A stretch of DNA of 64,000 nucleotides from an uncultured Clostridia bacterium (lineage in GTDB: Bacteria > Bacillota > Clostridia > Lachnospirales > CAG-274): NCBI GenBank assembly GCA_947632615.1, contig CANRPW010000011.1, positions 1 through 64,000 on the forward strand. The letters are read 5' to 3'. Of this stretch, positions 1 through 6,629 are shown piece after piece. The notes below the pieces were generated by a model. The model was given only the letters and a program-made list of their open reading frames with translations. It ran no database searches and had not been told where the DNA came from. Positions within the stretch are counted from its first letter, which is position 1; every line of letters starts with the position of its first letter. A program made the translations under genes and the position numbers.

Positions 1-112
1 TTTTCGCTTTGTAATTCTTTTAAGGAATTACGGGTTATTGTAATTTCGTCTTTCTTTTATTCGGTTTTCAATGTTCAGAAATGCTGTCATAATTCTTAGC
101 GACAGCTTAATT
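1..112 (-). other. leader region, probably of an rRNA operon beyond the left edge
   Basis: On the minus strand, downstream of the promoter at 113-141, there is no open reading frame. A 6-bp hairpin (GCTGTC/GACAGC at about 85-108) is followed by GAACATTGAAAACCGAATA, which resembles the 'TTTGAAAACTGAA' stretch found in Firmicutes rRNA leaders and spacers. I infer that a 16S rRNA gene lies just left of position 1, transcribed leftward. The gene itself is not in the window. Confidence 0.45.
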
Positions 113-141
113 ATAATAGCACAAATAAAAATTCTTGTCAA
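113..141 (-). promoter_or_regulatory. strong sigma-A promoter, leftward
   Basis: Reading the minus strand, the -35 is TTGACA (136-141), the spacer is 17 nt and the -10 is TATTAT (113-118). It points away from aroKQ and out of the window into the presumed rRNA leader. Confidence 0.7.
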
Positions 142-189
142 CACCTTTTTTTCAATTTTTTCAAAAAATAAACCAAAAATTTTAAGGCA

Positions 190-226
190 ATAAAAAAAGC
201 AAAACCGAGGCTTTATTCCTCGGTTT
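190..226 (-). terminator. Rho-independent terminator of the yqeG-aroE-aroKQ operon
   Basis: On the minus strand a CCGAGG stem, a 7-nt loop, CCTCGG and then a T-rich run (about 191-204) overlap the aroKQ stop codon. This marks the end of the operon. Confidence 0.75.
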
Positions 227-1223
227 GTTTCATCATACTTTTAAGTGCTATAAGCCCCAGTTCATAGCCTAAAGAGCCAAAGCCGCACATCTGACCTGCA
301 CACACGGGGGCAGTTACAGAGGTGTGTCTGAATTCCTCTCTCTTATGAATATTACTCATATGCACTTCAATAAACGGTATTTCCGGCACAGAAGCTATGG
401 CATCCCTTATAGCATAGCTATAATGAGTAAATGCCCCGGGATTTATAACAACGCCCTCCACCTTTTCAAAATAGCATTTCTGTATATAGTCTATTATCTG
501 ACCCTCGTGGTTAGACTGGAATATCTCAATGTCATAACCAAGCTCCACAGCCTTATCTCTTGCTCTGTCCATTATCTGTCTGTAGTTGAGATTGCCGTAA
601 ATACCTCTTTCTCTTATTCCCGTAAAATTAATATTGGGTCCGTTTATAATTCTTACCTTCCTGAGTCCGTTTGCTTCGCCGCCTTCGACCTCATTCAGAT
701 ATTCCGCTATGGAGTCGATCACATTCTGAACACATCTGTCAATGTTTCTTTCCGATACGTCCACAATAAGGTCTGCGCTTTCCTCATACATAGGCTCTCT
801 TTCTTCCAAAAGCCTTCTTATCTCACCCAGCTTATCCTCCACATTTAAAAGCGGTCTGTTTTTATCATATTTCGTGTTTTCATAAATGCTCTCGGGCGTG
901 CTCTTTAAATATACTATTATTCCGTTCTTTTTAAGACTTTCTATGTTTTCGGGCTTTTTGACAACTCCGCCGCCTGTGGCAATTACCTTTTTATAAGCCT
1001 TGCCTAAATTTTGGCAAAGTGTGGTCTCCTGCTCTCTGAAAAACTCCTCGCTGTATTCTCTGAAAATGTCGTTTATAGACATATGGTAAAAATCCTGTAT
1101 TTGCAGATCCATATCTATAAATTTTCTTTTAAGTGTCATGGCTATTCTTCTGCCGATCGTGGTTTTGCCGCTGCCCATAAAGCCTATAAGTACAATGTTT
1201 TTTTCCGTGTAAATTCTGCTCAT
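213..1223 (-). CDS. aroKQ: bifunctional shikimate kinase / 3-dehydroquinate dehydratase (type II)
   Basis: This single 336-residue chain joins two shikimate-pathway enzymes. Residues 1 to about 175 are a shikimate kinase: P-loop GFMGSGKTT near residue 14, the DMD shikimate/Mg motif, ATGGGVV, and the NRPLL lid. Residues from about 188 onward are a type II dehydroquinase: INGPNINFTG, RGIYGN with the catalytic Tyr, FQSNHEGQ, INPGAFTH, and EVHMSNIHKRE with the catalytic His. Each half is about the full length of the free-standing enzyme. The ATG overlaps the aroE stop (ATGA), so the genes are translationally coupled. The two activities are steps 3 and 5 of the pathway, and AroE (step 4) is encoded immediately upstream. 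Having no stop between the halves could in principle be an error, but both domains are complete and in one frame. Confidence 0.93.
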   Translation of the reverse strand: MSRIYTEKNIVLIGFMGSGKTTIGRRIAMTLKRKFIDMDLQIQDFYHMSINDIFREYSEEFFREQETTLCQNLGKAYKKVIATGGGVVKKPENIESLKKNGIIVYLKSTPESIYENTKYDKNRPLLNVEDKLGEIRRLLEEREPMYEESADLIVDVSERNIDRCVQNVIDSIAEYLNEVEGGEANGLRKVRIINGPNINFTGIRERGIYGNLNYRQIMDRARDKAVELGYDIEIFQSNHEGQIIDYIQKCYFEKVEGVVINPGAFTHYSYAIRDAIASVPEIPFIEVHMSNIHKREEFRHTSVTAPVCAGQMCGFGSLGYELGLIALKSMMKQTEE

Positions 1224-2107
1224 TTCTTTTTTCCTTCCTTATTAATAAAAATCTCTTTAAGTTCGTTTCTTATTTTATATAAAAATTCTCTGTTGAATTT
1301 TCTTTCAAACCAGATTTCTTCCGCTGCCGCAGCCTGATAAATAAGCATATCAAAACCGTTTATACATTTTGCTCCGGCATTTTCTCCGATTTTTAAAAAC
1401 TCTGTCTGCCATGGAGTATATATGGCATCAAAGCAAACCTCAATTTCGTTGTTTTCAAAAAGCTTTTCAGAAACAGGTGATAATCCCTCATTCTTTTCAA
1501 AACCAAGGGTGGTTCCATTAAAAACAGAGTCAATGCCCTTTACCCCGTCAGCATCTGCCAAAGCTATGGGTATTATTTCCGTGTCAAAGCCCTTAAATCT
1601 TTCCTTAAGCTCCCGGGCCTTAAAAACCGTTCTGTTGGCAATATATATCTTATCTGCCCCGTTTCTTATAAGCGCATAACAAATGGCATCCGCCGCTCCG
1701 CCTGCTCCCAGAAGAAGACAGCTGCGCCCGCTAAGGGTCATTTCTCTTGCCGAAAATGTATATTCAACCCCCACAACATCGGTGTTATAGCCCTTATACC
1801 CTTCAGCCGTATATTTAAGAGTGTTGACTGCCCCTATTTCAGCAGTCGCCTCGTCAATGCCGCATAGATATTTTAAGACCCCTTTCTTGTGAGGAAGTGT
1901 AACATTTATGCCGCATATACCCAACGAATGAGCACCCTTTACAGCCTCTTTTAGTCCCTCGGGCAAAACATGGAAGGGCACATAAACAGCATTTTCGTCA
2001 ATATACTTATATATTAAATTATGTATTTCAGGTGAAAAGCTGTGTCCCACAGGGTCTCCCATTACGCCGTAAACCCTGCTGCCGCCTGTAATGCTATTTT
2101 TTATCAT
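1220..2107 (-). CDS. aroE: shikimate dehydrogenase
   Basis: AroE reduces 3-dehydroshikimate to shikimate with NADPH. The 295 residues show GDPVGHSFSPEIHN (substrate-binding Ser residues), INVTLPHKKG with the catalytic Lys, NTDVVG with the catalytic Asp, a Rossmann LGAGGAADA near residue 130, and NRT for NADP selectivity. The start is preceded by AGGAG at 8 nt and overlaps the end of yqeG. The stop overlaps the start of aroKQ, so three successive pathway steps are made from one mRNA. Confidence 0.95.
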   Translation of the reverse strand: MIKNSITGGSRVYGVMGDPVGHSFSPEIHNLIYKYIDENAVYVPFHVLPEGLKEAVKGAHSLGICGINVTLPHKKGVLKYLCGIDEATAEIGAVNTLKYTAEGYKGYNTDVVGVEYTFSAREMTLSGRSCLLLGAGGAADAICYALIRNGADKIYIANRTVFKARELKERFKGFDTEIIPIALADADGVKGIDSVFNGTTLGFEKNEGLSPVSEKLFENNEIEVCFDAIYTPWQTEFLKIGENAGAKCINGFDMLIYQAAAAEEIWFERKFNREFLYKIRNELKEIFINKEGKKK

Positions 2108-2606
2108 TTTTCAAACTCCTGAAGTAGAAAAAAAGTACGATTTTTTCAAAAGGGCGTTTTACCGCCGTTATCCACTCGTCCCTTTTATCCGCCTTTTTAA
2201 CAAGCACACTGTAAATGCCGTTAAGGTTTCCTACAAGAACATCCGTAAATATCTGATCCCCCACAATAAGACAATGAGAGGGCAAAACTCCCATCCTCTT
2301 AATAAGCTTGTTAAGCCCTTTATTCAGCGGTTTTCTTGCTCTGTAAACATACGGTATATCAAGCCCGCAGATAAAATCCTCGGTTCTCTCCCGTTTGCTG
2401 TTGGATAGTATGCAAACATTTATACCCTCTTTGGCAAGGCTTTCAAAATACTCCTTCACTTCATCCGTCGCTTTTCTTATATAGAACGGAACCAGTGTGT
2501 TGTCGATGTCAAACATAATAGTATCAATGCCAAGCCCCTTGAGCTTTTCGGGTGTCAGCATAAAAACCGACTCAATATATTCTTTAGGATAAAATATTTT
2601 AAACAT
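2094..2606 (-). CDS. yqeG: YqeG-family HAD phosphatase (subfamily IIIA)
   Basis: This is a small cytoplasmic HAD-superfamily phosphatase of about 170 residues, usual for YqeG. Motif I is MFDIDNTLVPF, motif II is ILSNSKRER, and motif III/IV is GDQIFTDVLVGN. The start was moved from an upstream GTG (2615) to ATG 2606, which has GAGGTG six bases upstream. It is the first gene of an operon with aroE and aroKQ. Some Firmicutes YqeG homologues are described as phosphatidylglycerophosphate phosphatases. The substrate here is not visible from sequence. Confidence 0.85.
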   Translation of the reverse strand: MFKIFYPKEYIESVFMLTPEKLKGLGIDTIMFDIDNTLVPFYIRKATDEVKEYFESLAKEGINVCILSNSKRERTEDFICGLDIPYVYRARKPLNKGLNKLIKRMGVLPSHCLIVGDQIFTDVLVGNLNGIYSVLVKKADKRDEWITAVKRPFEKIVLFFYFRSLKNDKK

Positions 2607-2637
2607 AAGCCCCACCTCATAAAGTATATCAAATCAA

Positions 2638-2666
2638 ATTATACTTGTTTTGCTTACAAAAGTCAA
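2638..2666 (-). promoter_or_regulatory. promoter of yqeG-aroE-aroKQ
   Basis: On the minus strand, TTGACT (2661-2666), a 17-nt spacer and TATAAT (2638-2643) lie about 30 nt before the yqeG start. Confidence 0.75.
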
Positions 2667-2679
2667 GTTGCAGGGCGAC

Positions 2680-3597
2680 TCATAAATAAGCCCTTAAAAT
2701 TTCCGCACACCTTTCCGGCAGAACGGAATTTATATAACACCCGGTAGAAAACTCAAACCCCGCCATATTGCCAAGTCTGGGAATAAGCTGCACAAAAAAC
2801 GAAAAACCTTCATAAGAGCGCAGCCCATTTGCCGAGCGCAGCCCATTCGGCGCGCTGTAAAAGCAAATATTATAGCAAAGCCCCTCGTCAAGCCCCTTGT
2901 ACATATTCAGCTGGACTTTCAGTATGTCGCCCAAAGCCCTTAACTCCTCATTATCAAGCTCTGTAAGAGAGCTCTTTTCCGATTTTGAAATAATATGGGT
3001 TTCGTATGTAAACAAGCTGTCATCGGGCACCGCCAATTTAAAATGTTCGTTTTCATAAAGTACAATATATTTTTCAGAAGATGAAAACAGACTTTTGCCG
3101 TATTTCATTTTGTATTCATAAGCCGCTTTCAACATATATTCTATTTTTGGCGGAATGATAGTCTGCGCCCCCATCTGCCAATGAGAATGATAAAGGCTCG
3201 CCCCTGCGCTTAGTCCGTTGTTTTTAAATATCTGTACATATTTTATATTCTCATGCTTCTCAAGGCAAAGGCTTCTATATTTTAAAGCCTTCATTAGCAT
3301 AAACATATGATCCGGGGTATAATCGCATATATTCTCAAAATGGTCCTGGGTGTCAATAACCACCTCGTGATATCCCGAGCCGCTTTTTTTCGATAAAAAC
3401 GGATATAGATTGGGCACTATCCTTATTACTCCGTCATCATACACCGCTTCGGGGGTCATACCCTTGTTTTCCGGGCAAAAGGGACAGCCCTCTTTGCTGT
3501 TTTTATACCTTCCCACATCGGTACGGCTGTGAGGGCGATTAAGTCTTTCCTCAGCATAATACACAATGTTTCCTGTAAGATAATTCTTTTTCATCAT
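2680..3597 (-). CDS. galactose-1-phosphate uridylyltransferase-like protein (HIT superfamily)
   Basis: The 305 residues match the GalT fold. An N-terminal zinc-binding CPFC lies near residue 39, and the active-site HSHWQ is the HxHxQ signature whose second His is uridylylated in GalT. A distal conserved THIISK region is also present. GalT exchanges UMP between UDP-glucose and galactose-1-phosphate. It is not next to galK or galE, so a related nucleotidylyl transfer is possible. AGGAGG stands ten bases before the ATG. It is isolated from its neighbours by repeat element A upstream and the yqeG promoter downstream. Confidence 0.75.
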   Translation of the reverse strand: MMKKNYLTGNIVYYAEERLNRPHSRTDVGRYKNSKEGCPFCPENKGMTPEAVYDDGVIRIVPNLYPFLSKKSGSGYHEVVIDTQDHFENICDYTPDHMFMLMKALKYRSLCLEKHENIKYVQIFKNNGLSAGASLYHSHWQMGAQTIIPPKIEYMLKAAYEYKMKYGKSLFSSSEKYIVLYENEHFKLAVPDDSLFTYETHIISKSEKSSLTELDNEELRALGDILKVQLNMYKGLDEGLCYNICFYSAPNGLRSANGLRSYEGFSFFVQLIPRLGNMAGFEFSTGCYINSVLPERCAEILRAYL

Positions 3598-3635
3598 ACA
3601 AAACCATCCTCCTTCGGGGGTATAATGTATATTTT

Positions 3636-3797
3636 AGCCGACCAACTGCCGGAGGCACGCCGAGGGGCGAAGGTGATGGAGAAGGGAAGAACGGCGACGT
3701 AGGAGCCGTTCTTCCCTTCTCCATCACCTTCGCCCCTCGGCCCCGCGCGTCCGCCCTGAAATACGTCTTGTTAAAGACGTATTTCAGGGTGGGCGAC
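3636..3797 (+). repeat. double-hairpin element, copy A
   Basis: The 5' end GCCGACCAACTGCCGG is followed by HP1, a perfect 36-bp stem (3660-3695 with 3705-3740) whose 9-nt loop is GACGTAGGA. After a GC-rich linker comes HP2, a perfect 15-bp stem (3754-3768 with 3775-3789), then GGGCGAC. Copies K, N and O carry the same HP1 loop. It lies between two leftward genes. Confidence 0.85.
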
Positions 3798-3798
3798 A

Positions 3799-5361
3799 TT
3801 ATTTTTCAAAGCTCCAATTTTCAACACCGGCAAAACAGTTGTTTATATAAGGTATGGTCACTCCCGATATATCCGAAGACGTAAGCAAGACTCCATACCT
3901 AAAGCCTATTCCTATAACGGGAAGCTGGAGAGAAACATACCTCTCCACCTCTTTAAGCGCCGCCTTCTGAGCGTCCTGCCCCACTGCCGCTATTTCGGCG
4001 TTAAGAAGCGTATCCATCATTTCATCACTGAAATTCACATAGTTTGTGCCCGAATAAACAGAAGATGACAACAGAAAATCTCTTAAGTCAAAGCCGCTTC
4101 TGAAGTCCGTTCCCCCAATAAAAGCATCAAACTCATCAGCATTTATAAGCTGCTGATATTCCTCAAATGGCTTTTTAACAACCGAAACCTTCATACCTAT
4201 TCTGTTAAGGTCCTCCGCTATTATCTCTGCCGTTTCTACCCTCTCGGCATTATCCTCATTCACAAGTATAGAAAAGCTGTAATTATAAGGCGACAGCCCT
4301 GCTGACCAAAGAGTCTTAAGCGCCTCGTCAGGGCTATAGTCATAAGCCGCCACACTGTCCTCATTGCTCATATATGCCGTAGGGTTCACAGGTGTAAGTG
4401 AAGCATCCATATTGTCCATATATATGTCACGGGCTATCTCTTCTCTGTCTATAGCATAGGCTATGGCTTGCCTTACACTTTGATTTTTAAACATTTCTCT
4501 CTGATTGTTAAAACCAAAATATTCAAAGCAATTAGTGGAATAAACCACCTTTTCACAGCTGCTTCCCGAAAATCTTCCCAGCCACCGGGAATCTTTAGTG
4601 TTAAAAACAGATGTTATGCCATGCTCAAAAGCATCATAGTCTGTATTTCTGTCAGGTGAAATAATAATTTTTGCACTTGCTATTTTGGGCGTGCCGTTTA
4701 TGCCGGATGCCGCCACAAGGCTATATTCATTAGTGGTGCTGTCCGATATGCTGTAAGCTCCGTCACCTAAGGGGTTAAAGTCCGCCTCATCCTCATTTCT
4801 GTAATAGTGCTTGGGTATCAGCGGAAAACAAAGATTGTAAGAACCCATTGAATATGGCGAATTATAATAAATAACCGCCGTAAGGGAGTCAACGCTTTCA
4901 TACCCCGACACATTTGCAATACAACCCTTATAAATAGAGCTGTCCGATGCTCTTTTTATAGTGTCTAAGCTATATACCACATCTTCAGCGGTTATCGCCT
5001 CTCCGTCATGCCACTTAAGTCCATCCTTAAGGCGCACAGTAAGCTCCGTTCCATCAGGAGAAACAGTAAAGCTCTCCCCTATATTTGAAATAACGCTCTG
5101 TTCCTCGCTTATGTTAAAAAGCGGCTCAAATATGAGCTTCAGGGCGGTGTCCACCGTTGGGTCTTCATTAAGCAGCGGATTAAGAGTAAGGGGCTTTCTC
5201 ATTGAAATAACAAGCTCCCTTTCCGCTCCTGCATTTCCATATTGGTTTTTATCAAGAACAGCTATCCTTGCAGTTTCGTCCCCTGTCTTTATATCTCCCG
5301 AAAAATGTCCGCAGCCGCAAAGAAATATCAAAAGCAAAGCCAAAAAACCTCTAAACTTCAT
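3799..5361 (-). CDS. ABC transporter substrate-binding lipoprotein, family 5 (oligopeptide type)
   Basis: The 520-residue protein starts with a lipoprotein signal peptide (lipobox LCGC, Cys at residue 17). It continues as a family-5 solute-binding protein: LTLNPLLNEDPTVDTALKLI, DGLKWHDGEAITAEDVVYS and AIAYAIDRE are typical of DppA/OppA-type binders. It should sit on the outer face of the membrane and capture peptides or a similar ligand. No permease or ATPase gene lies nearby. The start overlaps the end of the lytic transglycosylase gene by 11 nt, so the two are coupled. Muropeptide binding is a possible role, but that is inference from context. Confidence 0.85.
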   Translation of the reverse strand: MKFRGFLALLLIFLCGCGHFSGDIKTGDETARIAVLDKNQYGNAGAERELVISMRKPLTLNPLLNEDPTVDTALKLIFEPLFNISEEQSVISNIGESFTVSPDGTELTVRLKDGLKWHDGEAITAEDVVYSLDTIKRASDSSIYKGCIANVSGYESVDSLTAVIYYNSPYSMGSYNLCFPLIPKHYYRNEDEADFNPLGDGAYSISDSTTNEYSLVAASGINGTPKIASAKIIISPDRNTDYDAFEHGITSVFNTKDSRWLGRFSGSSCEKVVYSTNCFEYFGFNNQREMFKNQSVRQAIAYAIDREEIARDIYMDNMDASLTPVNPTAYMSNEDSVAAYDYSPDEALKTLWSAGLSPYNYSFSILVNEDNAERVETAEIIAEDLNRIGMKVSVVKKPFEEYQQLINADEFDAFIGGTDFRSGFDLRDFLLSSSVYSGTNYVNFSDEMMDTLLNAEIAAVGQDAQKAALKEVERYVSLQLPVIGIGFRYGVLLTSSDISGVTIPYINNCFAGVENWSFEK

Positions 5362-5911
5362 ATTTTCCTCCGATAACCGACAAAATCAGTTTGTACGCCG
5401 CCATGTGCCTCTTTACCTTATATAAATATTTTTCCGTCTCCGAAAACGGAATGGAGTTAAGGCTTTCGCCATCTTCAAAGCTAAGCCACCTATCAACATT
5501 ACCGCTTCCCGCATTATAGGCACAAAGCGCCGTTTCAAAATTACCGTCATACTTTTTCATAAGACTGCTGAAAAGCCAACAGCCAAGCTCTATATTGATC
5601 TCGGGGTCAGTTATTTTGTCATAAGAATAGTCCTCTAAGCCGGCTTCCTCTGCAGCCCAGTCCGCAGTGCTTTCCATAAGCTGCATAAGCCCCTTTGCCC
5701 CTGCCTTTGAAGTGGCATCTGTCTTAAATCCGCTTTCCGTTTTTATGATAGAACACACCATCTCGGGGTGAAGATCATATTTTTTAGAATATTCATATAT
5801 AAGCCCGGGATATCTCAATGGATAGCATCTGAGAAAAATGCTCACCGCTCCTATCAACAATATCAAACCAACAGCCGAAATCAAACCCAATATTTTTATT
5901 CTGCTGTGCAT
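5351..5911 (-). CDS. membrane-anchored lytic transglycosylase (SLT domain)
   Basis: The 186-residue protein has one N-terminal membrane segment (residues about 5-28) and a compact SLT domain. SIIKTESGF contains the catalytic Glu, followed by SKAGAKGLMQLM and the ALCAYNAGSGNV motif. It should cleave the glycan strands of peptidoglycan with formation of 1,6-anhydro ends, outside the membrane. The length fits the YjbJ-like minimal family. It overlaps the downstream binding lipoprotein gene and follows coaE, from which repeat element B separates it. Confidence 0.9.
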   Translation of the reverse strand: MHSRIKILGLISAVGLILLIGAVSIFLRCYPLRYPGLIYEYSKKYDLHPEMVCSIIKTESGFKTDATSKAGAKGLMQLMESTADWAAEEAGLEDYSYDKITDPEINIELGCWLFSSLMKKYDGNFETALCAYNAGSGNVDRWLSFEDGESLNSIPFSETEKYLYKVKRHMAAYKLILSVIGGKYEV

Positions 5912-5947
5912 AAATTCTTCTCCTTTTAATTTTTTATCTTCCCGGCG

Positions 5948-6047
5948 AGGCGAAAATCAGCGGCGGCGCAGCCGCCGCTGATTTTCGCCTGCCCCCGCCT
6001 GCCTGTTTAATACGTTTCCGTAGAAACGTATTAAACAGGCAGGCAAC
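5948..6047 (+). repeat. double-hairpin element, copy B
   Basis: HP1 is a perfect 20-bp stem with loop GCA (5948-5990). HP2 is a perfect 20-bp stem with a 6-nt loop (5998-6043), followed by GGCAACC, which runs up to the coaE stop codon. The conserved 5' end is not recognisable. The inner 18 bp of HP1 are identical to HP1 of copy L, 43 kb away, but HP2 is unrelated to that of L. Confidence 0.85.
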
Positions 6048-6629
6048 CTATATTTTTTCCTTTACAAATTCAAACATATCCTTTATATCCATATTGCCGG
6101 TGTCAATTATAACATCTGACATACCCTTAAGCTTTTCAAATTCCGTCTGAATTTTAAGCCGCTTATTTAACTGCTCTGCGCTAAGCCCATCCCGCTTCAT
6201 AAGCCTTTTAAGCCTTACCTCAGGCTCTGCATACACCAGCCAGACCTCATCACATTCTTTGTCAAGCCCTGCCTCCGTAAGCAGAGGCGCATCTATAACA
6301 GCGGTCTTTACTCCGCTTTCTTCAGCGCTTTTTAAAAGCTCAAAAATTTCCTGCTTAATATAAAAATGGGTTATTTCCTCAAGCCTTTTCAGCTTTTCGG
6401 GCTCAGAAAACACAATTTCTCCCAAAGCTCTTCTGTTTATGCTCTTATCGGGAAAAAGTATGCCCTCGCCGAAATGAGAAACTATTTCTTTATATGCCTT
6501 TCTTCCGGGCATTATTACCTCATGAGCTATTTTGTCGCAGTCAATTATAAAACAGCCGTTTTCCGAAAGTGCAGCGGCAATAGTAGACTTGCCTGCGCCG
6601 CTTCCTCCCATAAGTCCTATAATTTTCAT
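6048..6629 (-). CDS. coaE: dephospho-CoA kinase
   Basis: CoaE phosphorylates the 3'-OH of dephospho-CoA, the last step of coenzyme A synthesis. The 193 residues carry the P-loop GLMGGSGAGKST at residue 5, DCDKIAHEV, DAPLLTEAG and RDGLSAEQLNKR, all family signatures, at normal length. Its start lies one base after the polA stop, the same polA-coaE order found in many Firmicutes. Confidence 0.95.
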   Translation of the reverse strand: MKIIGLMGGSGAGKSTIAAALSENGCFIIDCDKIAHEVIMPGRKAYKEIVSHFGEGILFPDKSINRRALGEIVFSEPEKLKRLEEITHFYIKQEIFELLKSAEESGVKTAVIDAPLLTEAGLDKECDEVWLVYAEPEVRLKRLMKRDGLSAEQLNKRLKIQTEFEKLKGMSDVIIDTGNMDIKDMFEFVKEKI

